A stretch of DNA of 64,000 nucleotides, taken from NCBI GenBank assembly GCA_017510335.1, contig JAFWNM010000010.1, positions 48,261-112,260 of the forward strand. Reading direction: 5' to 3'. How positions within the stretch are numbered: position 1 is the first letter of the stretch; every line of letters begins with the position of its first letter. Under the pieces are notes generated by a model. The model did not search any database. It had not been told where the DNA came from and saw only the letters and a list, made by a program, of their open reading frames with translations. This DNA is from Paracoccaceae bacterium. GTDB taxonomy: Bacteria; Pseudomonadota; Alphaproteobacteria; Rhodobacterales; Rhodobacteraceae. Positions 35,228 to 44,006 of the stretch are shown here, piece after piece. The position numbers were made by a program, and so were the translations under genes.

Positions 35228-35511
35228 AGGCTGCGCCCCTGTTTGCGCGCCACATCGCGCGCCAGTTCCACAGATATAATTTCATGGGTCAGCGTGTTGC
35301 GCGTGATGACCAGCCAGCTGCGGTCCCCAGCTTCGTGAAACCATAATTCACGATGCTGCCCGGCCGGATTGTCGCGCAGATAGGCATAGTCATAAAACAC
35401 ATCTTCTGCGCCGTCTGCCATGCCGTCGGGCCGGTCGATCAGACGCGCATCGCCCAGATAGGTGAATTCCTGCGCGTCGCAGGGGCCAAGAAGCGGGTGG
35501 TTGATAATCAT
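35224..35511 (-). CDS. mgdB: N-methylglutamate dehydrogenase delta subunit (SoxD-like)
   Basis: 95 residues beginning MIINHPLLGPCDAQEF. The usual delta subunit of sarcosine oxidase starts with a CPxCG zinc site; here the first Cys is replaced and only C11 remains, so zinc binding is probably lost. The remaining signature (YLRDNPAGQHRELWFHEAGDRSWL) is clear. The ATG at 35511 has AAAGGGGGCGC upstream; the frame continues further but without support. Overlaps mgdC by ATGA. Confidence 0.85.
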   Translation of the reverse strand: MIINHPLLGPCDAQEFTYLGDARLIDRPDGMADGAEDVFYDYAYLRDNPAGQHRELWFHEAGDRSWLVITRNTLTHEIISVELARDVARKQGRSL

Positions 35512-35556
35512 GCGCGCCCCCTTTGGCGGGTGGCCCGGAACGGGGCAGTGGTATTT

Positions 35557-35579
35557 GAGTATTTTTGGCAAGATGAAAG
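35557..35579 (-). repeat. Short conserved intergenic motif, copy A
   Basis: On the minus strand this reads CTTTCATCTTGCC followed by AAAAATACTC. It sits in the 82-bp gap between mgdA and mgdB. Closely related copies occur at 46928-46950 and 40915-40936, in the same orientation and the same setting between two leftward genes. Confidence 0.6.
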
Positions 35580-35593
35580 CTGCATGGCGCCCC

Positions 35594-36844
35594 TCAATGC
35601 AGGTTGGGCTGCGCGCCCATCCCTTTTTCATCGATCATGCGGCCGCGGCGGAACCTGTCAAAACGGTAGGCTTTGGCCACGTCATGCGGGGTGTCGGTGG
35701 CCAGCAGATGCGCAAAACACCAGCCCGATGCAGGTGTGGCCTTGAAACCGCCATAGCACCAGCCCCCGTTGAAATAGAGGCCCTGTATATGGGTGCGGTC
35801 AATGATGGGCGATCCGTCCATGCTCATGTCCATGATGCCGCCCCACATACGCAGCAACCGCACACGGCCAAGGCCCGGAAACAGCGCCATGCCGCCCTCG
35901 GCCACATCTTCGATGACGGGCAGATTGCCGCGTTGGGCATAGGAATTGTATCCGTCAATGTCACCGCCAAAGACCAGCCCGCCCTTGTCGGACTGGCTGC
36001 AGTAGAAATGTCCTGCGCCGAAGGTGATCACACCGGGCAGGACGGGCTTCAGCCCTTCGGAAACAAAGGCTTGCAGGACATGGGATTCGATGGGCAGGCG
36101 CATGCCGGCCTGTGCCATCACGCGGCTGGAATTGCCAGCCACCGCGACCCCCACCTTGGCTGCACGAATGAAGCCACGCGATGTTTCAACGCCTTTGCAG
36201 TGGCCGTTTTCAATACGGAAGCCGGTAACCTCGCAATTCTGGATAATGTCCACGCCGTGGCTGTCAGCCCCGCGTGCATAGCCCCAGGCCACTGCATCAT
36301 GGCGCACGGTGCCCCCGCGGCGTTGGGCCAACCCGCCCTTGATGGGAAAGCGGGCATTGTCGAAATTCAGGAACGGGTATTCACGGCGCACCTGATCGGC
36401 ACCAAGCAATTCCGCATCAGCGCCGTGCAAGATCATGCCATTCCCGCGACGCATGAAAGCATCGCGCTGCGCGTCCGAATGGATAAGGTTCAGGATGCCC
36501 CGCTGGCTGACCATGGCGTTATAATTCAGGTCCTGTTCCAGCCCTTCCCATAATTTCAGGGAGAATTCGTAGAAGGGTTCATTGCCGTCCAGCAGATAGT
36601 TTGACCGGATGATGGTGGTGTTTCGCCCGACATTGCCCCCCCCGATCCAGCCTTTTTCAAGCACAGCGACATTGCACTGGCGGAACTGGCGCGCCAGATA
36701 ATAGGCGGTCGCCAGCCCATGCCCGCCCCCGCCGATGATGACAATGTCATACTGCGGCCTGGGGTCGGGGTCGCGCCATGCCGGCGTCCAGCCTTTGTGG
36801 CCGCTGAGGGCTTCTTTCAGAATTTTGAAACCGGAATAGCGCAT
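35594..36844 (-). CDS. mgdA: N-methylglutamate dehydrogenase beta subunit (SoxB-like FAD oxidase)
   Basis: 416 residues. An FAD-binding Rossmann motif (IVIIGGGGHGLATAYYLA, about 33-50), the DAO fold, and a C-terminal region with WGGIMDMSMDGSPIID, as in the beta subunit of sarcosine oxidase. It should oxidise the N-methyl group of N-methylglutamate, passing formaldehyde to folate through MgdC. The ATG at 36844 has AAGGAG eight bases upstream; a GTG three codons earlier lies too close to that site. First gene of the leftward mgdABCD operon. Confidence 0.92.
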   Translation of the reverse strand: MRYSGFKILKEALSGHKGWTPAWRDPDPRPQYDIVIIGGGGHGLATAYYLARQFRQCNVAVLEKGWIGGGNVGRNTTIIRSNYLLDGNEPFYEFSLKLWEGLEQDLNYNAMVSQRGILNLIHSDAQRDAFMRRGNGMILHGADAELLGADQVRREYPFLNFDNARFPIKGGLAQRRGGTVRHDAVAWGYARGADSHGVDIIQNCEVTGFRIENGHCKGVETSRGFIRAAKVGVAVAGNSSRVMAQAGMRLPIESHVLQAFVSEGLKPVLPGVITFGAGHFYCSQSDKGGLVFGGDIDGYNSYAQRGNLPVIEDVAEGGMALFPGLGRVRLLRMWGGIMDMSMDGSPIIDRTHIQGLYFNGGWCYGGFKATPASGWCFAHLLATDTPHDVAKAYRFDRFRRGRMIDEKGMGAQPNLH

Positions 36845-37069
36845 GCGAAACACTCCTTACGGGGGGTGTTTTACCGGATCGCGCGCGCCGCGCTGTCGTG
36901 AAATCGGACAGAGTTGCGTTCAAATGCGACTCTCGTTCCAGTTTCCCGCCGACATATGCTGCTGTGCCGGCTGTGCAAAAACACGTCCAGGCATGCGGCG
37001 GCAAGGGGCACCGGCTATCGGTTTCTTGAACACCGAAATCAAAGCGGTATGGCATGCCGCGTGAACCCG

Positions 37070-37176
37070 CCTAGATGATGTTGCGTTCATTCGCATTCAC
37101 GCGACATGATCTAACTAATTGGTTTTGCATGTTCGAGAAGCTCAAAATCGGTTCCCACTTTTGAGCAACATGCCCT
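37070..37176 (-). repeat. Dispersed hairpin repeat, copy 2
   Basis: The reverse complement aligns over its full length with 9202-9309 at about 80-85% identity with one indel. Conserved blocks include GCATGTTG, AGTGGGAAC, TTTTGAGCTTCT and CATGTCGCGTGAA. The internal hairpin (CATGTCGCGT ... ACGCaACAT) is retained with one mismatch, and the ends are CTAG-like inverted repeats. It lies about 225 bases upstream of the mgdA start. Confidence 0.8.
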
Positions 37177-37285
37177 AGCGATAAGATGCTTGTTTGATTG
37201 CACAGTGTCTGAAAATCATCGTGGCTACCCCCGGCACCTGAAATGCGCCCGTCCAAGCTATTTCCGACAGGTCATTGCCAAAACG

Positions 37286-37313
37286 AAAAAGCCCCGCTGC
37301 TGCGGGGCTTTTT
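37286..37313. terminator. Intrinsic terminator of tRNA-Ala (bidirectional)
   Basis: AAAAAGCCCCGC, a four-base loop and GCGGGGCTTTTT: a perfect 12-bp stem with A- and T-runs on both sides. It lies 24 bases beyond the 3' end of the leftward tRNA. Confidence 0.93.
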
Positions 37314-37336
37314 TCATAACCAGTCATTCTTTTATT

Positions 37337-37412
<76 letters not shown>

Positions 37413-37506
37413 ACCGTTTTGCCAGTCTCCTGACGATGTCCGCCTATTACGAAAGCAAATGCGCCAACGCAATAGGAAAATCCGGCACCGTCAAAATTTT
37501 GACAGC

Positions 37507-37815
37507 TTAATCTTCGTCATCGCCCGCCACATCGGCCAGATCATCCAGCGCAACTGTGTCGTCATCTTCATCTTCCAGCAATTCGTCATCGACATCGACG
37601 GCGTCATCGTCATCGACCAGCAGATCATCGTCATCCTTGACGGCTTTCTTGGACTTCTCTGCCATGGCCGCAACCACCGACTCGCGGCGTTCGACGGTTT
37701 CAATCGGGACTTCCTTGCCGGTATACGGGCTGATGATCGGTTTCTTGTTCAGGTCATAAAACCGTTTGCCGGTTTCTGGGCAGACGCGCTTCACGCCCCA
37801 TTCTGGATTGGACAT
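37507..37815 (-). CDS. FYDLN-acid (TIGR02300) family protein
   Basis: 102 residues. The conserved N-terminus (MSNPEWGVKRVCPETGKRFYDLNK) carries FYDLN at 19-23, followed by a KKP-IISPYTGK stretch. The second half is an acidic tail of Asp runs. The family is widespread in alphaproteobacteria, its function is unknown, and a zinc-ribbon-like N-terminus has been proposed. AAAGGAAAAG lies just before the ATG; the much longer frame upstream is a composition artefact. Confidence 0.93.
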   Translation of the reverse strand: MSNPEWGVKRVCPETGKRFYDLNKKPIISPYTGKEVPIETVERRESVVAAMAEKSKKAVKDDDDLLVDDDDAVDVDDELLEDEDDDTVALDDLADVAGDDED

Positions 37816-37936
37816 CGACTTTTCCTTTATTCGCGTGCCTTCCTTCAAGCCAATTGCCGTGCCATAAGTGATGCGGCCTGTAAAGCCCCCTATCCACGCC
37901 TGTCCTGCGCAGGCCATCAGATGAAACACCCCAGCC

Positions 37937-38662
37937 ATGGCACCACGGCCCGACAAGATGACAGACACGACCGAGGTGATTGCGCTGGAGGGTGCCCCTC
38001 CCATACAGGTCATGGTGCGCCGCTGCCCGCGCGCCAGACGCATGAGTCTGCGCGTGTCCGGCCTTGACGGGCGCGTTACCTTGTCCATTCCCAAAACATT
38101 GCCAAAGGCCGCCGCGCTGGGGTTTCTTGCTGAGAAGGCAGACTGGCTGCGCGGGGCGCTGCAGCGCATCCCGAAGCAAACGCCAGTGCAGATTGGCAGC
38201 ACCATTGCCTTCAAGGGCCTGCCGCTGCATATCGCCAGCGGACCCGCGCGGCGCATCCATCACGAAGGCGACACCCTGTTCGTGCCCCCGGACCCGAATG
38301 GTGATAAAACCCCTGCGCGCGTTGCGGCATTTCTGAAAGACCATGCGCGCATGGCGCTTGTTCCGGCGGCGCGCGCCTATGCGCAGAAGCTGGGCGAACC
38401 TGTAACATCCATCAGTTTGCGCGACACACGGTCGCGTTGGGGGTCTTGCACCGCAGACGGGCGGTTGATGTTTTCTTGGCGGCTGATCATGGCCCCGCCT
38501 GTGGTGCTGGACTATGTTGCCGCCCATGAGGCCGCGCATTTGCGCCATATGGACCATTCGCGCGCGTATTGGGCATGTGTGGCGGGCCTGATGCCAGAGT
38601 ATCAGCGTCACCGCAGCTGGCTGCGCCAGAACGGCGCTGATCTGCACGGCTTCAGGTTCTGA
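37937..38662 (+). CDS. YgjP-like M48-type metal-dependent hydrolase
   Basis: 241 residues. The zinc site HEAAH (H197, E198, H201) and downstream H207 are present, as is the RDTRSRWGSC motif typical of the YgjP/SprT-like DUF45 group. No signal peptide. A second possible start, MTDTTEV at 37958, would remove seven residues. It converges on thpR. The function is probably proteolytic or quality-control related; the substrate is unknown. Confidence 0.88.
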   Translation: MAPRPDKMTDTTEVIALEGAPPIQVMVRRCPRARRMSLRVSGLDGRVTLSIPKTLPKAAALGFLAEKADWLRGALQRIPKQTPVQIGSTIAFKGLPLHIASGPARRIHHEGDTLFVPPDPNGDKTPARVAAFLKDHARMALVPAARAYAQKLGEPVTSISLRDTRSRWGSCTADGRLMFSWRLIMAPPVVLDYVAAHEAAHLRHMDHSRAYWACVAGLMPEYQRHRSWLRQNGADLHGFRF

Positions 38663-38674
38663 TATGCCCGTGAT

Positions 38675-39217
38675 TTACACTGCAGAACCATAGCGTTCCA
38701 GAACATCATGTTCTGCCCCGTCAGGGCGCAACACCGACCGGAACAAGGCCAGCTCGCGCAACTCGAACGGGTCGGTTGCGAATTGCGCGTCGCGCACGAT
38801 TGCGGTTTCAAGTTCAATCCTGTCGAAACTGCCCGCCCGCAGATAGGACAATGTCACATGCGGGCGAAAGCGTCTGGACGGCAAGGTGAACCCGCAGCCG
38901 CGCGCAAGGGTCACGAGTTTGGCCTGGAACCGAGACAGCGCCGCATCAGGGGCCACCACAGCATGCAGGTTATGCGGCGTGTCCTTGCCGAACAGTCCCA
39001 ACCCCTTGATCTGCAGCTGCAGCGGGGGAATGCGCAAATTGCTTAGGGCAAGGTGCAGTTCTTCCAGCTGGTGCACGGGGCTGTCGCCCAGAAACACAAG
39101 CGTGATGTGAAAATTCTCTGGCGGAACCCGGCGCGCGACCGGCAACAGATACTGCTGCAACACCAGCTGGCTGCGAATATGCTGCGGCAGCTCCAGCGCC
39201 AGAAACGCCCGAATCAC
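38675..39217 (-). CDS. thpR: RNA 2',3'-cyclic phosphodiesterase
   Basis: 180 residues of the 2H phosphoesterase superfamily, with both catalytic motifs: H37-ITL and H120-VTL. It opens 2',3'-cyclic phosphates on RNA. It starts at GTG 39217, overlapping the upstream gene's stop as GTGA. Confidence 0.93.
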   Translation of the reverse strand: MIRAFLALELPQHIRSQLVLQQYLLPVARRVPPENFHITLVFLGDSPVHQLEELHLALSNLRIPPLQLQIKGLGLFGKDTPHNLHAVVAPDAALSRFQAKLVTLARGCGFTLPSRRFRPHVTLSYLRAGSFDRIELETAIVRDAQFATDPFELRELALFRSVLRPDGAEHDVLERYGSAV

Positions 39218-39556
39218 TTTGGCGCTGCGGCAGCGCCGGGGGTGATGACGGCGGCGACATCATACATCACCGGTTCAAAACGCGCACAAAGCTGCGCGAT
39301 GGCGCGGTTGCGTTCACGCATCGCGGGCGTGCGCAGCATGGCCTGAAAATCCGCGCGCGCCTGCCAGCGGGAATAGGTGGAAATGCGGGTCTGGGCGTCA
39401 TTGACGTGAATAGCCCCCCCCCAGAAAACCGGGCTGAAACCGGATGACCTTGTCATAGGCGTCGCTGAGCGCGTCCAGCACATCCGCGCATGTCCCCGGT
39501 GTCATTTCAAAAGTGCTGATAACAATCTGGCCGTCAGTCTGGGCAGTGATCTGCAT
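39214..39556 (-). pseudogene. Antibiotic-biosynthesis-monooxygenase-like (ABM) protein, frameshifted at a G9 run
   Basis: The N-terminal part (MQITAQTDGQIVISTFEMTP...) begins at 39556 behind AGGAGGGG. It reads into a run of nine G at 39414-39422, where the frame ends at a stop a few codons later. The C-terminal half (HVNDAQTRISTYSRWQARAD...) continues in another frame to 39214. With eight G the two halves join into one 113-residue protein of the small ABM ferredoxin-like fold. It is either a sequencing error, a recent mutation or slippage. It is translationally coupled to thpR. Confidence 0.75.
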
Positions 39557-39600
39557 GATTGGCCCCTCCTGCGGTATGGTGGCGCAAAGCGGGCGCGGGA

Positions 39601-40860
39601 TCAATCCTTGAGCATCGCCATAAGGCGCGCTTTCTCGCCGTGGTCATGCGGATCTGAAATCGCGCGCGCCAGGGCGTCCAGTGACGCAACGCAATGGCCC
39701 GCGCGAAAACTGTCCACATGCGGCAGCATGGCGCGGACACCGCGCGCACGCGGTGCGAAACTGTCCCAGCGCAGAAGCGGGTTCAGCCAGATCAACCGGC
39801 GCGACGACAGGTTCAGCCGCTGCATCTCGCGTGCCAGAAGGGCGGGGTCATCGCGGTCCAGCCCGTCCGAGATCAGCACCACAACCGCACCCTGCCCCAA
39901 CACCCGCCGCGACCAGTCAACATTGAAGCTGCGCAGGCATTGGCCGATGCGCGTGCCGCCCTGCCAGTCCTGTGCCTGCGCGCCCGCGGCATTCAGCGCT
40001 GTATCCACATCGCGGCTGCGCAGATGATGGGTGATATTGGTAAGGCGCGTGCCGAAGGTGAACGTATGCACCTTCGCCCAGCCCTGCCCGCGCTGGTTGG
40101 CCACAGCATGGACGAAATGCAACACCATGCGCGAATATTGCGACATCGACCCCGATATGTCGCATAACACAACCAGCGCGGGCCAGCGTGTGGCGGGCGC
40201 ACGGCGGTAAATGCGGGTTATTTCCCCGCCCTGCCGCAGGGCGGCGCGCATGCTGGCGCGCCAATCTGGCCGCCTGCCGGTGGTGCTGGGGCGCAAGCGG
40301 CGGGTCTGAAGCGGTTTGACCGGCAACGACAATTGCGCCAGCATGCGCTTTGCTGCTGCCACTTCTTGCGTGGACATCTGCTCAAAATCCAGCTGTCGCA
40401 AGCGTTCATCGGCGGAGGCGGTCTGCGAGGCGTCTATCTGGATTTCGGGCGGTGCACTGTCGTCACCGGGCGCGGGCGGTTGCGGGGCCTGCGCCCCGTC
40501 CAAAAGCGCCTCGGCGGCGCGTTTCGCCGCCGATTCTGCCGCTTTTTCTTCCGAGACATTGCGGATTGCAGGCAGCATCAGCGACATCATATGTTCCAGA
40601 TAGCGCGGATCACGCCAGTAAAGCCGGAAAATCTGGTTGAAGACCTGCCGTTCTTCGGGGCGGTTCACGAAAACCGAATGCAGCGTCCAGTAAAAATCAG
40701 GCTTGCGATCGAACCCTGCCGCCGCAACAGCCTGAATGGCCAGCCGCACCCGGCCCGGCCCGATGGGCAAGCCCGCGCGCCGCAAGGCCCGCGCGAAATG
40801 GGTGATGTTGTCGCGCAGTTTGCCATTCTCGGGGATAGGAATATCAGCGTAGCGCGCCAT
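39601..40860 (-). CDS. CoxE-type VWA-domain protein
   Basis: 419 residues. A helical N-terminal half and an acidic linker (about 125-150) lead to a VWA domain with the MIDAS DISGS motif at 234-238. Partner of the upstream MoxR-type ATPase. Such pairs insert metal or remodel target enzymes (CoxD/CoxE for CO dehydrogenase). No CO dehydrogenase genes are in the window, so the client is unknown. Confidence 0.88.
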   Translation of the reverse strand: MARYADIPIPENGKLRDNITHFARALRRAGLPIGPGRVRLAIQAVAAAGFDRKPDFYWTLHSVFVNRPEERQVFNQIFRLYWRDPRYLEHMMSLMLPAIRNVSEEKAAESAAKRAAEALLDGAQAPQPPAPGDDSAPPEIQIDASQTASADERLRQLDFEQMSTQEVAAAKRMLAQLSLPVKPLQTRRLRPSTTGRRPDWRASMRAALRQGGEITRIYRRAPATRWPALVVLCDISGSMSQYSRMVLHFVHAVANQRGQGWAKVHTFTFGTRLTNITHHLRSRDVDTALNAAGAQAQDWQGGTRIGQCLRSFNVDWSRRVLGQGAVVVLISDGLDRDDPALLAREMQRLNLSSRRLIWLNPLLRWDSFAPRARGVRAMLPHVDSFRAGHCVASLDALARAISDPHDHGEKARLMAMLKD

Positions 40861-40914
40861 GGATCACACGCGAGAAAGGGGCGTTGCCCCTCTTGGCTGC
40901 GCCAATTCACCCCA

Positions 40915-40936
40915 GGATATTTTGACCAGAATGAAG
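40915..40936 (-). repeat. Short conserved intergenic motif, copy C
   Basis: On the minus strand CTTCATTCTGGTC is followed by AAAATATCC, a diverged version of copies A and B. It lies in the gap between the MoxR and CoxE genes, which both run leftward. Confidence 0.5.
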
Positions 40937-40937
40937 A

Positions 40938-41843
40938 TCATGACGGGGCCAGCGCCTGGCGGGCCTCGTCCAGAATGCGCTTGGCTTCCAGTCCTTGCAG
41001 GCGGGCAATGTCGTCTTGATATTTGAGGATCGCGCCCAAAGTGTCGGAAATCACTTCGGGGGAGAGTTCGAGCACATCGAGCGCAAGCAGGCATTTCGCC
41101 CAGTCGATGGTTTCCGCGACACCGGGTTTTTTGAACAGATCCTCGTTGCGCAGGCGCTGCACGAAAGCCACGATTTCGCGCGACAGCGTGGCCGAGGCTT
41201 CGGGGGCGCGGGCGGTCAGAATGTCGAGTTCGCGTTGGAAAGACGGATAATCCACCCAATGATAGAGGCAGCGGCGTTTCAATGCGTCATGCACTTCGCG
41301 GGTGCGATTCGAGGTCAGGATCACGATGGGCGGTTCAGCCGCTGCGATGGTGCCCAGTTCGGGGATGGTGACCTGATAATCAGAGAGTGCTTCCAGCAGG
41401 AAGGCTTCGAAAGGTTCGTCTGTGCGGTCAATCTCATCAATCAGCAAGACAGGCGCGCCGCCGGGTTGGGGGCGCATGGCCTGCAGAAGCGGGCGTTCGA
41501 TCAGGAATTCGGGGCCGAACAAGGTATCTTTTACCGTGGCTGCATCCCCTGTGGCCTGTGCGGTGCGGATGGCCAGCATTTGTGCGGCGAAGTTCCATTC
41601 ATATACGGCCGAAGACGCGTCCAGCCCTTCATAGCATTGCAGCCGGATCAATTGCCGCCCGAGTGCGGCGGCAAGTGTGCGCGCGATTTCGGTTTTGCCG
41701 GTGCCCGGTTCCCCTTCGAGGAAAATCGGGCGTTTGAGGGTGAGGGCCAGGAACGCCACAGTCGAGAGCGCGCGGTCCGCGACATAGGCATGATCGCGCA
41801 GAACCGCCTGAACCGTGTCGATGCTGGACAATTCCCTGATCAC
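40938..41843 (-). CDS. MoxR-family AAA+ ATPase
   Basis: 301 residues. Walker A GEPGTGKTE (43-51), Walker B VLLIDEIDR, sensor 1 TSNRTREVHDALKRRC. It starts at GTG 41843 behind AAGGAAAGGG; upstream extensions are unsupported. Functions with the CoxE-like protein downstream as an ATP-driven chaperone pair. The gap between the two genes carries the short repeat copy C. Confidence 0.9.
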   Translation of the reverse strand: MIRELSSIDTVQAVLRDHAYVADRALSTVAFLALTLKRPIFLEGEPGTGKTEIARTLAAALGRQLIRLQCYEGLDASSAVYEWNFAAQMLAIRTAQATGDAATVKDTLFGPEFLIERPLLQAMRPQPGGAPVLLIDEIDRTDEPFEAFLLEALSDYQVTIPELGTIAAAEPPIVILTSNRTREVHDALKRRCLYHWVDYPSFQRELDILTARAPEASATLSREIVAFVQRLRNEDLFKKPGVAETIDWAKCLLALDVLELSPEVISDTLGAILKYQDDIARLQGLEAKRILDEARQALAPS

Positions 41844-42032
41844 GCGCTGCCCTTTCCTTGTGGTGATGTCTTGCGCCACGCTGGCCTGTGGGCGCGCAGG
41901 GGTCAAGACCAAACCCCGCGCCTTGCACCAAAGGACAATGCCCGCAATGCGCACTGACCTGTGACGTCCGGTCGCGCATTTGCGCGTTGAGAGGGCTTTG
42001 CCAGCGCGCGGGTTTGGTTTAATGCTAATCGC

Positions 42033-44006
42033 ATGATAGTAGAACTTGGACATTTCGCCCTTATGCTGGCCTTTGCTGTTGCGCTTGCGCAGGCGGCCAT
42101 TCCCCTGATCGGCGCACATAAAGGCTGGCGCGACTGGATGCTGGTGGCCAACCCCATGGCCAGCGTACAATTCGGGCTTGTGGCCTTCAGTTATGCGGCG
42201 CTGACCTATGCCTTTCTGGTGTCGGATTTTTCCGTAAAGCTGGTTGTGGACAATTCCCACACGCTGAAGCCGCTGATTTACAAGATATCCGGCGTCTGGG
42301 GCAACCATGAAGGGTCGATGCTGCTTTGGGTGCTGATTCTGGCGCTGTTTGGCGCATCTGCAGCGTGGTTCGGGGGCAACCTGCCTGCCAGTTTGCAGGC
42401 GCGGGTTCTGGCGGTGCAATCGGCCATCACGGCGGCGTTCATGGCGTTCACCATTTTTACGTCCAACCCGTTTACGCGGCTAGCTTTTCCACCCTTTGAC
42501 GGAACGGACCTGAACCCGCTGTTGCAAGACCCGGGCCTGGCGTTTCACCCGCCGTTTTTGTATCTGGGTTATGTGGGCCTTTCTATGGCGTTCAGCTTTG
42601 CCGTGGCGGCTCTGATCGAGGGGCGCGTGGATGCGGCCTGGGGGCGGTGGGTCCGGCCCTGGACCCTGGCGGCGTGGGTGTTTTTGACAATCGGCATCGC
42701 GACAGGGTCCTGGTGGGCGTATTACGAACTTGGTTGGGGCGGGTTCTGGTTCTGGGACCCGGTTGAAAATGCAAGCCTTATGCCATGGTTGTTCGCTGCA
42801 GCACTGCTGCATTCCGCCATCGTGGTGGAAAAACGCGAGACGCTGAAAAGCTGGACCATCCTGCTGGCGATTCTGGGGTTCGGTTTCTCGCTGATGGGGA
42901 CATTCATCGTGCGTTCTGGCCTGCTGACATCAGTGCATGCATTTGCGATGGACCCTGAACGCGGGGTGTTCATCCTAATGATCCTTGCGGCCTTCATGGG
43001 GGGGGCGCTGACCTTGTTTGCCATCCGCGCCCCGGTGCTGGAGGCCAAGGGCGTGTTTGCCACTATCAGCCGTGAATCCGCGCTGGTGATCAACAATGTC
43101 CTGCTGGCAGTGTCCTCCTTCGTGGTGTTCATTGGCACAATGTGGCCGCTGATTGCCGAAATGCTGTTTGACAGGGTGCTGTCTGTTGGTCCGCCGTTTT
43201 TCAACATGGCCTTCACGCCCTTCATGGTCGCGCTGGCGATGGTTTTGCCCATAGGGGCAATGCTGCCATGGAAACGGGGCAATCTGACGCGGACCATGCG
43301 CCCGCTTTGGGGGCTGGCGGTGTTTTCAGTGGCCATGGGCGCGCTGACATGGACGCTGCAGACCGGCCATTCCGCGCTTGTTCCTGTAGGGCTGGCGCTG
43401 GGGCTGTGGGTGGTGCTGGGTTCAGTCGTCGATATCTGGTCGCGCACAGGGCGCGGCGAGTGGCGCGCGCGTCTGGGGCGCATCACGCGCCTGCCGCGTG
43501 CGGATTGGGGCAAATTTACCGCGCATGCGGGTATGGGTATAAGTGTCTTTGCAGTTGCCGCGCTGGTTGGCTGGGAATCCGAGGATATTCGCGTGGTCCA
43601 GATCGGGGAGACTTACCACTATGGTGGGTATGACCTGACGCTGACATCTGTGGACCGGGTTGAAGGGCCGAATTATGTGTCGACCATGGCCACAATCGAG
43701 GCCCGCCGTGACGGACGGTTCATTGCGAACCTGCAGCCCGAAAAGCGCTTCTATCCCATTGCCGGCATGCCCACGACAGAAGCGGCGATTGATTACCGTG
43801 TGACGCGCGACCTGTATCTGGCACTGGGTGACCCGCAAGATAACGGGGGCTGGGCTGTGCGGTCCTACATCAAGCCCTTTGCGAACTGGCTTTGGTTCGG
43901 GTGTATCCTTATGGCGCTGGGGGGTATTTTCAGCCTGAGTGACCGGCGCTACCGTGTGGCAGCAGGCGCAGGAAAAACCCGTGTGGATGCGGTGGCAGCG
44001 GAATGA
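42033..44006 (+). CDS. ccmF: Cytochrome c heme lyase subunit
   Basis: 657 residues with about 14-15 membrane helices. The WWD heme-handling motif is seen in WGGFWFWDPVENASLMPW (about 235-252), with conserved histidines in AFHPPFLY. With CcmH it attaches heme to apocytochrome c in the periplasm. The ATG at 42033 starts a conventional CcmF N-terminus. The next gene, ccmH, overlaps by ATGA. Confidence 0.97.
   Translation: MIVELGHFALMLAFAVALAQAAIPLIGAHKGWRDWMLVANPMASVQFGLVAFSYAALTYAFLVSDFSVKLVVDNSHTLKPLIYKISGVWGNHEGSMLLWVLILALFGASAAWFGGNLPASLQARVLAVQSAITAAFMAFTIFTSNPFTRLAFPPFDGTDLNPLLQDPGLAFHPPFLYLGYVGLSMAFSFAVAALIEGRVDAAWGRWVRPWTLAAWVFLTIGIATGSWWAYYELGWGGFWFWDPVENASLMPWLFAAALLHSAIVVEKRETLKSWTILLAILGFGFSLMGTFIVRSGLLTSVHAFAMDPERGVFILMILAAFMGGALTLFAIRAPVLEAKGVFATISRESALVINNVLLAVSSFVVFIGTMWPLIAEMLFDRVLSVGPPFFNMAFTPFMVALAMVLPIGAMLPWKRGNLTRTMRPLWGLAVFSVAMGALTWTLQTGHSALVPVGLALGLWVVLGSVVDIWSRTGRGEWRARLGRITRLPRADWGKFTAHAGMGISVFAVAALVGWESEDIRVVQIGETYHYGGYDLTLTSVDRVEGPNYVSTMATIEARRDGRFIANLQPEKRFYPIAGMPTTEAAIDYRVTRDLYLALGDPQDNGGWAVRSYIKPFANWLWFGCILMALGGIFSLSDRRYRVAAGAGKTRVDAVAAE

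Larger units (their letters stand above)
36845..37336. other. Gene-free gap between tRNA-Ala and mgdA
   Basis: About 490 bases with no convincing gene. It holds the promoter of the mgd operon, copy 2 of the dispersed repeat (37070-37176) and the terminator of tRNA-Ala (37286-37313). Confidence 0.7.

Noticed and set aside
40938-42419. A longer MoxR frame starting at 42419
   Set aside because: Upstream part has no homology, runs into the ccmF start region and lacks a ribosome site. The GTG at 41843 fits better.
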